Source: Tessaracoccus caeni
GTDB lineage: Bacteria; Actinomycetota; Actinomycetes; Propionibacteriales; Propionibacteriaceae
Length of the DNA stretch: 64,000 nucleotides
Direction: 5' to 3'
Assembly (NCBI RefSeq): GCF_029211185.1
Contig: NZ_JARGDO010000019.1
Coordinates: 26,847 to 90,846 of the forward strand
Shown here piece after piece: positions 16,449-25,697 of this stretch. Each line of letters starts with the position of its first letter. The stretch's first letter is position 1. A program made the position numbers and the translations under genes. The notes beneath the pieces are model-generated. The model was not told the origin of the DNA and searched no databases. It saw nothing but the letters and a program-made list of their open reading frames with translations.

Positions 16449-18947
16449 TCAGAGGCGGGGGTCGACCGGTTCGGATTCCAGAGCCAGGACGGCGAAGACC
16501 GGTTCGTGGATGCGCCACAACGGCTCGCCACGGACCAGGCGTTCCACTGACTCCAGGCCCAGGGCGTATTCGCGGAGGGCCAAGGAGCGTTTCTTGCCCA
16601 GGTTGCGGTCGCGGAGCTTGGCGAGGTTCTCTTCCAGCAGGTAGTCGGGGCCGTAGATCAGGCGCAGGTACTCACGTCCGCGCACCTTCAAACCGGGCTG
16701 CACCAGGCCGCCCTTCGGGTTGCGGGACAGGTTGGCCAGCGGCTTGACCACCATGCCTTCGCCTCCGTCGGCCGTGAGTTCGTCCCACCAGGCGACGCCC
16801 GCAGCCCGCGCGTCCAGATCGCGTGTCTCGACGACCAACCGGCGGGTCGGACGCACCAACTCAGTATCCGCCGCCACGAGGCGGTCGGCGATGGCGAGGT
16901 GCCAGAGGTGATCCCGGTCGGCGAAGGTCGCTCCCTCTGCCGCGAGCAGCTGGAACGGCGCGATCTGTACGCCGGCGAGACCATCGGTGGGCCAGACGTA
17001 GCGCACCCAGGCGTCGTTGTAGGCGGCGATGGCGTCACTGCGCTTCCGGGCGCGCTCCAGCAACTCGCCGACGTCCAGCCCGCGCTCAGCAGCCCGACTC
17101 AACGCGTCCACCTCGGCAGTCAGTGCGGAGCGCCCGGCGACGCCGGTGGCGGCGTATTGGTCGCGGATCAGCGGCCCAGCCTTGAGCGACCACGGCAGCA
17201 GCTCGGCGTCGAAGAGGAGCCACTGACTGCCCAGCTCGTCGAACAGTCCGGCCTTCGTCGCCGCAGCGGTCAGTCGCGCTAGGAACTTGGCCTGAAGGTC
17301 GGGGGAGAAGAAGGCACGGCCGGTGCGGGTGTAGACAGCACCCCGCTCGGGATGCAGCATCACGACGGCGCGCGAGCCCATGTGCTTCTCCTCGCAGATC
17401 ACCCGGTCGACGCCCCACTCGGCGAACTGGGCGAAGGCCTCGTCGGGATGCTCCAGGTAGCCTGGCTGCTTCGACGTGGCGACGGGGGACATCGTCGGCG
17501 GGAGGTAGGGGAGCAGGCGCGGATGCAACGCGAAGCGGCTCATCACCTCGAGCGCACCGGCGGCGGAATCGGCCGAGATCGCAATCCGACCCATCTGCCC
17601 GGTCTCGACGTGACGCGCGCCGGCAACGTCACTCAGTCGCAGCTCCTCCGCCTCGCGATCGGTGGCCGTGCTGAACGGCTTGGCGGGCTGGTAATAGACC
17701 TGAGCCGCGTCCACCTGCACGGTCTCCCGCTCGGGGTAGCGCAGCGCGGAGAGCTTGCCACCGAAGGCGCAGCCGGTATCCAGGCAGAGCGTGTTGTTGA
17801 TCCACTCCAGCGCGGGCGTCGGCGTATGCCCGTAGACCACCATCGCCTTGCCGCGGTACTCGTCAGCCCAGGGGTAGCGAACGGGCAGCCCGAACTCGTC
17901 GGTCTCACCGGTGGTGTCGCCGTAGAGCGCGAACGAACGCACGCGTCCCGACGCGCGGCCGTGATAGGCCTCCTTGAGGCCGGCGTGAGCGACCACCAGC
18001 TTGCCGTCGTCGAGGACCAGGTGAGAGACCAGCGCATAGCACCAGTCCCGCATGGCACGCCGGAACTCCGGCGACTCCTTCTCCAGCTCAGCCAGGGTGG
18101 TCTCCAGGCCATGCGACACCTGCACCTTGGCGCCGTCGAGGGCACGAATCAGCTTCGCCTCGTGGTTGCCGGGCACGGCCAAGGCGTTCCCGGAAGCGGT
18201 CATGCCCATGGCCAGACGCAGCACGCCGACGCTGCTCGGCCCCCTGTCGACGAGGTCGCCGACGAAGACCACCGTGCGGCCCTCCGGGTGGGAGGCATTC
18301 ACAGCATGCCCTTGTCCGTCGTACTCGACGGCGTAGCCCAGCTCGCCCAGAAGGGTGATCAGCTCGGGCAGGCAGCCGTGCACGTCGCCGATGATGTCGA
18401 ACGGACCGTGCAGGTCGCGCTTGTCGTTGAGTAGACGCTCGCGCACGATGGTCGCCGCATCAACCTCCTGCGGCGAGTTCAACACGTGCACCGTGCGGAA
18501 TCCCTCGCGTTGCAGCCCCTTGAGCGAGCGCCGCAACTGCGTCTGCTGACGATGCACCGGGCCGGCGCCGAAGTCCCGATCCGAGCGATGCCGGTTGCGC
18601 TCGATGGCCGTCTCCGCACCGACGTCGAGCACAATCGCCACCGGCAGCACGTCGTGCTCCTTGGCCAAGGCGACCAATGCCGCTCGCGCGTCCTTGGAGG
18701 TGTTGGTCGCGTCGACGACGGTGAGCAGCCCACGCCGCAGCCGCGTGCCGACGATGTAGTGCAGCACGTCGAAGGCGTCGGCGGAGGCACCCTGATCGTT
18801 CTGGTCACCGGAGACGAGGCCGCGACAGAAGTCGGAGCTGACCGCCTCGAACGGAGCGAACTTAGAAGCCGCGAAGGTCGACTTGCCGGAGCCGGACACG
18901 CCCACCAGGGCAACCAAGCAGAGATCGGGAATGCGCAGTTCGGTCAT
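16449..18947 (-). CDS. pnkp: Polynucleotide kinase-phosphatase-ligase Pnkp (RNA repair)
   Basis: An 832-residue trifunctional RNA-repair enzyme with three domains in order. The kinase has P-loop GVSGSGKST (16-24). A metallophosphatase follows with GDVH (187-190), GDLVDRGP (230-237) and GNHE (260-263). Last is a nucleotidyltransferase with the ligase KxxG motif at Lys521 (EKHMGSRAV). All catalytic motifs look intact and the length matches the family (about 850). Its ATG at 18947 overlaps the hen1 stop (ATGA), so the two are translationally coupled. Pnkp heals and, with Hen1, seals RNA ends cut by ribotoxins such as those cleaving tRNA anticodon loops. Confidence 0.95.
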   Translation of the reverse strand: MTELRIPDLCLVALVGVSGSGKSTFAASKFAPFEAVSSDFCRGLVSGDQNDQGASADAFDVLHYIVGTRLRRGLLTVVDATNTSKDARAALVALAKEHDVLPVAIVLDVGAETAIERNRHRSDRDFGAGPVHRQQTQLRRSLKGLQREGFRTVHVLNSPQEVDAATIVRERLLNDKRDLHGPFDIIGDVHGCLPELITLLGELGYAVEYDGQGHAVNASHPEGRTVVFVGDLVDRGPSSVGVLRLAMGMTASGNALAVPGNHEAKLIRALDGAKVQVSHGLETTLAELEKESPEFRRAMRDWCYALVSHLVLDDGKLVVAHAGLKEAYHGRASGRVRSFALYGDTTGETDEFGLPVRYPWADEYRGKAMVVYGHTPTPALEWINNTLCLDTGCAFGGKLSALRYPERETVQVDAAQVYYQPAKPFSTATDREAEELRLSDVAGARHVETGQMGRIAISADSAAGALEVMSRFALHPRLLPYLPPTMSPVATSKQPGYLEHPDEAFAQFAEWGVDRVICEEKHMGSRAVVMLHPERGAVYTRTGRAFFSPDLQAKFLARLTAAATKAGLFDELGSQWLLFDAELLPWSLKAGPLIRDQYAATGVAGRSALTAEVDALSRAAERGLDVGELLERARKRSDAIAAYNDAWVRYVWPTDGLAGVQIAPFQLLAAEGATFADRDHLWHLAIADRLVAADTELVRPTRRLVVETRDLDARAAGVAWWDELTADGGEGMVVKPLANLSRNPKGGLVQPGLKVRGREYLRLIYGPDYLLEENLAKLRDRNLGKKRSLALREYALGLESVERLVRGEPLWRIHEPVFAVLALESEPVDPRL

Positions 18948-20344
18948 GACGATGCTCCATCCAGGCAAGTGAACAGGGCGAGCTGCGTGGGCGGGCCGAG
19001 TTTCTCGTCCGGCACGCCGACGTCACGAAACTCGACCGCGTACCCGTGGCGCTGAGCCACTGCGGCCGTCCAGGCCCGGAACTCCGCACGGGTCCACTCG
19101 AAACGGTGATCCGGGTGACGCAGCTCACCCGGAGCCAGCCCGTAGATCGCGTTGTACTCGGCGTTCGGGGTGGTGGCGACGACGTGGCGTGGCCGCGCAT
19201 GACTGAAAACGTTGGCCGCCAAGGAGTCCAGCCGGTTGGGCTCCACGTGCTCCACCACCTCGACCAGGAGCAGCGCGTCGAAGCCCACCAGCTCGTCGTC
19301 GCGATAGGTCACCGAGGACTGGCGCAGCCGGATCCGCTCGCGCTGGGTATCGGAGCGCCGATCCAGGTTCAGCTTCCGCTCGGCGCGGTCGAGCTCACGG
19401 GCCGAGACGTCTACGCCCAGGATCCGGGTGAAGGTGGGATCGTCGAGCAGGGCGCGCAGATAGACGCCCTCGCCACAGCCCACGTCGGCGATGCTGCGGG
19501 CACCCACCTCGCGGAGCACTCCGAGTACGGCATCGAGTCGCTGCTGCTTCAGCGGCGTGGGCGCATCGTCGGTATCGGCCGGCTCGTCGAGTTCGATGTC
19601 GTCGACGGCGTTCAGCCGGGCCAGCGCATCGTCGACCCAGTTGGCGCGCCGCAGATAGCGGCGGGTGATCAGGTCGCGCTCGGGGTGCGTCGCCAGCCAG
19701 CCCTCGCTGCGGCGGATCAGCTTGTCCACCTCGTCGGGGCTGACGAAGTAGTGCTTGCTCCCGTCGAGCACCGGCAGCAGGACGTAGAGATGGCTGAGCG
19801 CGTCACTCAATCGCTGCTCACCGGAAAGGGTCAGCGTGACGTAGGGGGAGTCGTCCCACTCCGGCACCGGATAGGGCTCAACCTCGACGTCGACGCGCCA
19901 CCCCAGCGGCCCGAACAGGCGTTCGATCAGCTCGGGCCCGCCGTCGTCGACGCTGCTGGCACGCGCTGCCAATGCCGGAACTCGCACCGTCAGCGGCAGA
20001 GGCTGGCTCACCAGCTCGGGACGAGCATCGCACCGGCCTCGCAGCGCCGTGCTCAACACCCGGCCGATCGCGACCGCCAGCATTGAGCCCGCGGCATAGG
20101 GACGATCGTTGACGTAGCCGGCGATGGTGGCCGGATGCAGCTGCCGCCCGCGCCGCTTGAGCAGCGCGATGGGATCGATGTCCACCTGCAGCGCGAACGT
20201 GCAGCGCTGCTCATCGGCCTCGGGGTAGTAGCCGACGGCGCGACCGAAGGGCAGATCAAAATTCTGCACGCGATCGGGGTGCTTGTGCAGGAGAAACCCG
20301 AGGTCGGTGGCGGGCGATGCAGTCGACGTCACGGTGAGCAGCAT
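18944..20344 (-). CDS. hen1: Bacterial Hen1: 3'-terminal RNA ribose 2'-O-methyltransferase
   Basis: A 466-residue partner of Pnkp. The N-terminal half is the bacterial Hen1 domain that activates the Pnkp ligase. The C-terminal half (from about 265) is a methyltransferase with SAM loop ADVGCGEG (286-293) and the Mg-binding set Glu362, Glu365, His366 (EVVEH) and His413 (HPDHRFEW). It 2'-O-methylates the 3' end at the break before ligation, so the repaired RNA resists a second cut. It is the first gene of the two-gene operon and overlaps pnkp by 4 bp. Confidence 0.95.
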   Translation of the reverse strand: MLLTVTSTASPATDLGFLLHKHPDRVQNFDLPFGRAVGYYPEADEQRCTFALQVDIDPIALLKRRGRQLHPATIAGYVNDRPYAAGSMLAVAIGRVLSTALRGRCDARPELVSQPLPLTVRVPALAARASSVDDGGPELIERLFGPLGWRVDVEVEPYPVPEWDDSPYVTLTLSGEQRLSDALSHLYVLLPVLDGSKHYFVSPDEVDKLIRRSEGWLATHPERDLITRRYLRRANWVDDALARLNAVDDIELDEPADTDDAPTPLKQQRLDAVLGVLREVGARSIADVGCGEGVYLRALLDDPTFTRILGVDVSARELDRAERKLNLDRRSDTQRERIRLRQSSVTYRDDELVGFDALLLVEVVEHVEPNRLDSLAANVFSHARPRHVVATTPNAEYNAIYGLAPGELRHPDHRFEWTRAEFRAWTAAVAQRHGYAVEFRDVGVPDEKLGPPTQLALFTCLDGASS

Positions 20345-20367
20345 CTGCCCATTCTTGCTTACCCCTG

Positions 20368-21555
20368 CTACTCCGGCAGCACCTCGAGCAGTACGCGGAG
20401 CGTGTTGCCGCCCATGATCGCCGCGATCTCGTCGTCCCTGTAGCCGCGATTCATCAGCTCCTGGGTGATCACGACGAGCTGCGAGGTGTCCCAGCCCACC
20501 GTGGTGGCGCCGTCGAAGTCGCTGCCGAGGGCGGCGGTCTCGATGCCGCCCACTTCGATCACGTGCTCGATCGCGTCAACCACCGCGGCTGGGGACAGCT
20601 CACACACCGCCGCGTCCCAGTAGCCGATGCCCACCACGCCTCCGGTGGCTGCGATGCCGCGGATCTCGTCGTCATTGAGGTTGCGGTTGACGTCGCAGGT
20701 GGCCTGCACGCCGCCATGGCTGGCCACCACGGGTTTGGTGGCCATGGCCAGCATCTCGGCGATCGCCGCGTGGCTGGCGTGAGCGACGTCGACCACCATT
20801 CCCAGCCGCTCCATCTCCCGAAGCACCTCGCGCCCGAGGTCGGTGAGGCCACCCTTCTCCTCGCCGTGCATGGATCCGGCGACCTCATTGTCGAAGAAGT
20901 GCGTGAAACCGGCCATCCGAGCGCCGGCGTCGTAGAGCTTCTGCAGGTTGGCGAAGTCGCCCTCCAGGTTCTGCAGACCCTCCAGCGAGAAAAGGGCACC
21001 TACCACCTTCTTTCCATCCTGACGATCGGCGATCAGCTGTTCCAGCTCACCCTCGGTGGTGATCACACGCAGTCCGCCGCGCGAGCGTTCGGCGGCGTTG
21101 TGCAGCTTCTCCGCGTGATACATCGAGCGCTCGAAGACCGAGAACCAGGTGCGCGGCGGCTGCAGCTGGGCGAAGCTCAGCAGCGTGATGTTGTCGGTGT
21201 CGGCCGAGTTGGAGTCGTAGTTCTGCCCCTTCGGCGTCTTCGATACCGACGAGAACACCTGCAACCCGACGTTGCCCTCCTGGAGCCGGGGTAGGTCCAT
21301 GTGGCCGCGGTCGGCGCGCTTCAGCGGATCGCGTCGCCACATCAGGGTGTCGGAGTGCATGTCCGCGATGAACAGCGTCTCGTGCAGCACCCGCGCCTCG
21401 CGCGACGGCTCGTCGATCTCCACGTCGGCGACCTTGTTCATGCTCGATTCGACGATCGGTGGCGCGAAGGCGAAAAACCCACCCAATCCGACGACGAGGA
21501 TCAGCACGACCGCCAGCGCCAGGCGGCGCGGCCAACGACGACGTTGTTCACCCAT
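20368..21555 (-). CDS. Membrane-anchored dipeptidase, M19 family
   Basis: A 395-residue protein with an N-terminal membrane anchor (residues 11-31, LALAVVLILVVGLGGFFAF) after basic residues, then a renal-dipeptidase-type metallohydrolase domain. Zinc ligands are visible: His67 and Asp69 in ADMHSDT, the bridging glutamate in LFSLEGLQNL, and histidines in VDVAHASH and ASHGG; a late GSDFDG fits the active site. It likely acts outside the membrane on dipeptides, including D-amino-acid peptides. It is 24 bp from the hen1 start and in the same direction, yet functionally unrelated. Confidence 0.9.
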   Translation of the reverse strand: MGEQRRRWPRRLALAVVLILVVGLGGFFAFAPPIVESSMNKVADVEIDEPSREARVLHETLFIADMHSDTLMWRRDPLKRADRGHMDLPRLQEGNVGLQVFSSVSKTPKGQNYDSNSADTDNITLLSFAQLQPPRTWFSVFERSMYHAEKLHNAAERSRGGLRVITTEGELEQLIADRQDGKKVVGALFSLEGLQNLEGDFANLQKLYDAGARMAGFTHFFDNEVAGSMHGEEKGGLTDLGREVLREMERLGMVVDVAHASHAAIAEMLAMATKPVVASHGGVQATCDVNRNLNDDEIRGIAATGGVVGIGYWDAAVCELSPAAVVDAIEHVIEVGGIETAALGSDFDGATTVGWDTSQLVVITQELMNRGYRDDEIAAIMGGNTLRVLLEVLPE

Positions 21556-21597
21556 GAGCGGGACCCTACTGGGTCAGCGTCGCGGCGCGCCGCAGTT

Positions 21598-22092
21598 CTA
21601 GCCGCGTGTGTCGGCTCCGGGCGGGGGAGGGCACTCCGAGCCGAAGCTCTCCACCACTCGGGTGAACGCCGTGGTCACCGTCGCCAACTCGTCGGGCGTG
21701 AAGCTGTCGATGAAGTGGGAGCGGATCAACTGCGCATAGGCGGCGCGACGGACGGTCAGCAACTCGCGCCCCGCGTCGGTGATGCGGGCGCTGACGGAGC
21801 GCTGCCCGTCGGCGCCCTCTTCACGGATGAGCAGCCCTGCCTTCTCGAGCTGCTTCACCTGATAGGTGAGTCCGCTGCGGGAGACCACGAGACGATCGGC
21901 CAGCTCGAACATCCGGAGGCCGGACGGAGCCCCCAGCAGGTTGCTCAGGATCTCGAACTGGACCCGTGTCAGCTCGCCGTGCTCGGCGAGGTTGCGTTCC
22001 GCGGCGCGTCGGAGCAAGCCGAAGCTCTTGGCCACCGCGGCGAGGGCGGCGCTCTCCTCGGTGGTCAGGTCTGCGTCGGGAGTCTCCAGCAT
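21598..22092 (-). CDS. MarR-family repressor
   Basis: A 164-residue winged-helix protein; the DNA-binding part is near residues 55-100 (LRMFELADRLVVSRSGLTYQVKQLEKAGLLIREEG), with the beta wing GQRSVSARITDAG. The ATG at 22092 is chosen because the upstream extension runs through two operator-like repeats. It is divergent from a DHA2 MFS exporter and likely represses it; the ligand is unknown. Confidence 0.9.
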   Translation of the reverse strand: MLETPDADLTTEESAALAAVAKSFGLLRRAAERNLAEHGELTRVQFEILSNLLGAPSGLRMFELADRLVVSRSGLTYQVKQLEKAGLLIREEGADGQRSVSARITDAGRELLTVRRAAYAQLIRSHFIDSFTPDELATVTTAFTRVVESFGSECPPPPGADTRG

Positions 22093-22121
22093 GTGCCCAT
22101 CGTAACCACGCCGCGCGGCTT

Positions 22122-22173
22122 GTTTGAATTCGAACTCAATCGGGTTAAGATAACTGAGTTTGAATTTGAACTC
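22122..22173. promoter_or_regulatory. Tandem MarR operator candidates
   Basis: GTTTGAATTCGAACTC (22122-22137) and GTTTGAATTTGAACTC (22158-22173) differ at one base, are 36 bp apart and are each nearly palindromic. They fill the intergenic region between the divergent MarR and MFS genes. This AT-rich stretch stands out in GC-rich DNA. Confidence 0.75.
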
Positions 22174-22254
22174 CACCGGGCGGCCAGGCCGCTGGCACCC
22201 CGTGCCGCGACCCACAGAGAAACCGGACGCCGCCCCTCAGTACCTAGGAGACCT

Positions 22255-23814
22255 ATGAGCACCACCCCTTCGCAGACCCTGGCTGAACCCCGTCCCGACT
22301 CCTCGACGGGGTCGGGGCGATCCACGATCACCTGGCTGTTCGCCGGGTTGATGGTGACCCAGCTGCTCGCGGCGCTCAGCCAGACCGTCTTGTCCACGGC
22401 GCTGCCGACCATCGTCGGCGAACTCGGCGGCGTGAGCCAGATGAGCTGGGTGATCACCGGCTACATCCTCGCGTCGACCATCATGATGCCCATCTACGGG
22501 CGCATCTCCGACCTGCTGGGCCGCAAGCCCGTGCTGCTCGCCGCCATCGTGATCTTCCTGGCCGGCTCCATCGTCGGTGGCGTCGCCAATGACATCTGGT
22601 GGCTCGTCGGCGCCCGCGTCATTCAGGGCCTCGGCGGCGGTGGCCTGATGATCCTGTCGCAGGCGGCCATCGCCGACGTCATCCCAGCGCGCGACCGCGG
22701 CCGCTACATGGGCTACATGGGTGCGGTGTTCGCGGTCTCGTCCGTCGCCGGCCCGCTGCTCGGCGGCTGGCTCACGGAGGGCCCGGGCTGGCGTTGGGCC
22801 TTCTGGCTGACCCTGCCGCTAGGCGCCGCCGCGATCCTTGCCACCGTCTTCCTGCTCAAGCTGCCGCCGCGCCCGAGCACGGAGAAGATCAGCATCGACT
22901 ACCTCGGCATGACGCTGCTCGCCGGCGCCACAACCGCCGTCGTGCTGGTGTGCACCTGGGGCGGCCACCTCTACGACTGGGCGTCTCCGCAGATCATCGG
23001 CATCTCGGCGGCCGCCGTCGCCCTGTCCGCCTTGTTCGTGATCGTCGAGCGACGCGCGGCCCAGCCCGTGATCCCCATGTCGCTGTTCGCCGACCGCAAC
23101 TTCACGCTCTCGACGGTGGCGGCCCTGCTGATCGGCGTCATGATGTTCGGCGCCATCGGCTACTTCCCGACCTACCTGCAGATGGTCACCGGAGTAACCG
23201 CCACCCAGGCCGGCCTGCTCATGACGCCCATGATGGCGTCGCTGCTGGTCACGTCCATCCTGTCCGGGCGGGCCGTCTCCCGCACCGGGCGATACAAGAA
23301 GTTCCCGCTGATCGGATCGGCGATCATGGGCGTCGGCCTGGTGCTCATCTCGATGCTGAAGGTGGACAGCCCCCTCTGGTGGATGTGCACCGTGCTCGGC
23401 ATCTTCGGCGCGGGCATCGGCCTGTCGAACCAGATCCTGACGCTGATCGTGCAGAACTCGGTGCCCAACAAGATCGTCGGCACTGCGACGGCCGCCAGCA
23501 ACTTCTTCCGGCAGGTCGGAGCGACGATCGGCTCGGCCATCGTGGGGTCCATGTTCGTTTCTCGGTTGGCCAAGCTGATCGTGGAGAAGCTGCCGGAGGC
23601 GGCTCAGCTCGGCGGCGGCGGATCGAACTCGCTGACTCCTGACACCGTCGCCCATCTGCCCGAGGCCGTTCGGATCCCGATCATCGAGTCCTACAACGAG
23701 GCCTTGCTGCCCATCTTCCTGTTCATGATCCCGCTGGCGGTCGCGACCCTCATCGTGCTGTTCTTCGTGAAGGAGACCAGCTTGGCCACCCGGATCGAAC
23801 GGGGTCGCGGCTGA
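22255..23814 (+). CDS. MFS multidrug exporter, DHA2 (EmrB/QacA) family
   Basis: A 519-residue transporter with about 14 membrane segments. Motif A is GRISDLLGRKP and the DHA2 N-terminal signature is LSTALPTIVGELGG. The ATG at 22255 has a TAGGAGA ribosome-binding site. It is divergent from the MarR repressor with two operator-like repeats upstream, the common design for drug-induced export. The substrate is not identifiable. Confidence 0.9.
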   Translation: MSTTPSQTLAEPRPDSSTGSGRSTITWLFAGLMVTQLLAALSQTVLSTALPTIVGELGGVSQMSWVITGYILASTIMMPIYGRISDLLGRKPVLLAAIVIFLAGSIVGGVANDIWWLVGARVIQGLGGGGLMILSQAAIADVIPARDRGRYMGYMGAVFAVSSVAGPLLGGWLTEGPGWRWAFWLTLPLGAAAILATVFLLKLPPRPSTEKISIDYLGMTLLAGATTAVVLVCTWGGHLYDWASPQIIGISAAAVALSALFVIVERRAAQPVIPMSLFADRNFTLSTVAALLIGVMMFGAIGYFPTYLQMVTGVTATQAGLLMTPMMASLLVTSILSGRAVSRTGRYKKFPLIGSAIMGVGLVLISMLKVDSPLWWMCTVLGIFGAGIGLSNQILTLIVQNSVPNKIVGTATAASNFFRQVGATIGSAIVGSMFVSRLAKLIVEKLPEAAQLGGGGSNSLTPDTVAHLPEAVRIPIIESYNEALLPIFLFMIPLAVATLIVLFFVKETSLATRIERGRG

Positions 23815-23827
23815 GCAGGGCCTCGGA

Positions 23828-23913
23828 CACTGCCTCTTCGTTGCCGAGACTCGGTTCTCGGATGACGGGGTGCTGCCGGTAAGGTAAGCCCAGGAACCGA
23901 CGAAGAGGCAGTG
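23828..23913. repeat. Long-range inverted repeat between genes
   Basis: CACTGCCTCTTCGT (23828-23841) is the exact reverse complement of ACGAAGAGGCAGTG (23900-23913), with a 58-base interior. It lies between the MFS stop and the DedA start. It could be a terminator-like structure or part of the DedA leader; no gene fits inside. Confidence 0.5.
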
Positions 23914-23951
23914 CCCCTAGTGACTTCACCGAAGAAACCCGCGACGACGCT

Positions 23952-24704
23952 ATGGATGCGCCGATGACGCTCATGGAGAGCCTGATTCCGTGGCTCGATC
24001 CGGAAGTCATCATCACCGCAGCCGGTCCGTGGGCTCTGCTAGTCGTGTGTGGGATCGTCTTCGCGGAGACGGGCCTGCTCGTCGGCTTTCTGCTTCCCGG
24101 TGACACCCTTTTGATCATCTCCGGGTTGTTGTCGCATTCTCAGCCGTACGCTCCGCAGGGCGTGTTCGGGCTGAGCGTGTGGTGGGTGGCGATCCTCATC
24201 GCGTTGTCCGCCTTCCTCGGCGGGGAGATGGGCTATCTCATCGGTCACAAGGCCGGGCCGAAGGTATTTGAACGAAAGCAGTCGGGCCTGTTCAGCGTGC
24301 ACAACGTGGAACGCACCAACGCCTTCTTCACCCGCTACGGCGGCCTCACCGTGATCATGGCTCGCTTCGTGCCGATCGTGCGCACCTTCGCGCCCGTGGC
24401 CGCCGGCGTCGGACGCATGCCCCGCCGCCGCTACACGCTCTACAACCTCATCGGCGCGGTCCTCTGGGGTTTCGGCCTGACGATGCTCGGCTACGTGGTT
24501 GCCTACATCCCGCCCGTCGCGTGGTTCGTCACCGAGTACCTCGACCTGGTGCTGCTGATCGCCGTCGCCGGTACCGCGATCGTGTCGGTGTGGCACTACT
24601 TCATGGACCGTGCCCACGCGGCGCGGCGTCGCATCGTGGCGCTGCCCATCGCCGTCGAGCCCGAGGAGCCCCTCGAAGAGGCCCCGCAGTCGTCAGTGGC
24701 TTGA
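23952..24704 (+). CDS. DedA-family membrane protein
   Basis: A 250-residue membrane protein of the DedA/SNARE-associated family. It has the FAETGLLVGFLLPGD segment with the acidic re-entrant motif and the later FTRYGGLTVIMARFVPIVRTFAP arginine-rich motif, both hallmarks. Members flip undecaprenyl-phosphate or phospholipids and need membrane potential. Start ATG 23952 is uncertain, with ATG 23964 as an alternative. Its 3' end overlaps the convergent DUF1801 gene by 12 bp. Confidence 0.9.
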   Translation: MDAPMTLMESLIPWLDPEVIITAAGPWALLVVCGIVFAETGLLVGFLLPGDTLLIISGLLSHSQPYAPQGVFGLSVWWVAILIALSAFLGGEMGYLIGHKAGPKVFERKQSGLFSVHNVERTNAFFTRYGGLTVIMARFVPIVRTFAPVAAGVGRMPRRRYTLYNLIGAVLWGFGLTMLGYVVAYIPPVAWFVTEYLDLVLLIAVAGTAIVSVWHYFMDRAHAARRRIVALPIAVEPEEPLEEAPQSSVA

Positions 24705-25103
24705 GTCTGAGGTGTTTCGGTAACAGATCTCGAGCATCTCGGTAAGCACGTCGAGGTCGAGGTCGGCCAGCGAGTTGGCATAGAGGCACGAGACGCTGGA
24801 CGTGTGCTTGCCCAGTCTGGCCAGGTGGTCCGCGTACTGGTCGAAGCGATCGAAGTACAGCGTCAGCTTGGCCTTTCGCGGACTGAAAGCAAGCTTCGGC
24901 ATGTCGCCCTCGCGGCCGCTCTCATACCGGTAATGCATCGACCCGAACCCGATGATGCTCGGACCCCACAGCACCGGCTCCTCCCCTGTGATCCGGCGCA
25001 TCACCTCAATCAGGGTGCGCGCCTCGCCCTGGCGCCGTGCGCTCTGCTTGGCGATGAAGTCGTCGACGCTGGCGTCGGTGGGTTGCATCTTGTTCTCGGC
25101 CAT
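24693..25103 (-). CDS. DUF1801 family protein
   Basis: A 136-residue protein with the DUF1801 pattern: a helical start (SVDDFIAKQSARRQGEARTLIEVMRRITGE), then WGPSIIGFGSMHYRYESGREGD and FSPRKAKLTLYF. Function is unknown; the fold is YdhG-like. It ends 12 bp inside the DedA gene on the other strand. No partner gene is evident. Confidence 0.88.
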   Translation of the reverse strand: MAENKMQPTDASVDDFIAKQSARRQGEARTLIEVMRRITGEEPVLWGPSIIGFGSMHYRYESGREGDMPKLAFSPRKAKLTLYFDRFDQYADHLARLGKHTSSVSCLYANSLADLDLDVLTEMLEICYRNTSDSSH

Positions 25104-25211
25104 GGCGGAAGTTTATTCGCGTGAACCGTGCAGATCCCGCGGCGCGGATCTCACAGGTTGGCCACAGGTTCGGCACAGCGCATCACAGGACTCGGCCGAT
25201 TGAGTACTTCC

Positions 25212-25694
25212 ATGAGCAACGCGATCGACCGTCACATCGAGGCCTTCCTTGACCGCTTCGGCCCCACCCGCCGGCTGGACAAGTCCATGGTGCGCCAGGC
25301 CACCCGCTTCGCCGCGATGGGCCTGGCCTCGTCGATCCTGCAGGCCGGCATCTACCTGCTGGTTCGTGTGGTGGCCTCAGCCTCGATCTCGTCGGCGGTC
25401 TCGCTGATCCTCTCGACGATGGCCAACACGGCGATGAACCGCGCGGTGACCTTCGACGTGAAGCAGTCGCGCGGCACGCTTGTCTCGCAGCTTCAGGGCG
25501 TCGTGCTGCTGGGCATCACCTGGGGCTTCCAGCAGATCGGGCTCGCGCTGATCGAGCCGCTGGCCCTGTCGACCAACCTCGAGGCCGTCGCCGTCGTGCT
25601 CTGCGGAATGCTCGGAGGCGTGCTGCGCTTCACCCTGATGCGCGTCTGGATGTTCGCCCCGCAGCGCCCCGCCGCGGTCACCGTGGCCGCCTGA
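25212..25694 (+). CDS. GtrA-like membrane protein
   Basis: A 160-residue protein with four predicted membrane helices, starting near Arg-rich MVRQATRFAAMGLASSILQAGIYLL, and an ending FTLMRVWMF typical of the GtrA/DPMS flippase-like family. These carry polyprenyl-linked sugars across the membrane or support cell-wall glycosylation. The ATG at 25212 is chosen because the upstream extension is non-membranous. There is no glycosyltransferase next door, so its pathway is open. Confidence 0.82.
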   Translation: MSNAIDRHIEAFLDRFGPTRRLDKSMVRQATRFAAMGLASSILQAGIYLLVRVVASASISSAVSLILSTMANTAMNRAVTFDVKQSRGTLVSQLQGVVLLGITWGFQQIGLALIEPLALSTNLEAVAVVLCGMLGGVLRFTLMRVWMFAPQRPAAVTVAA

Positions 25695-25697
25695 TCG

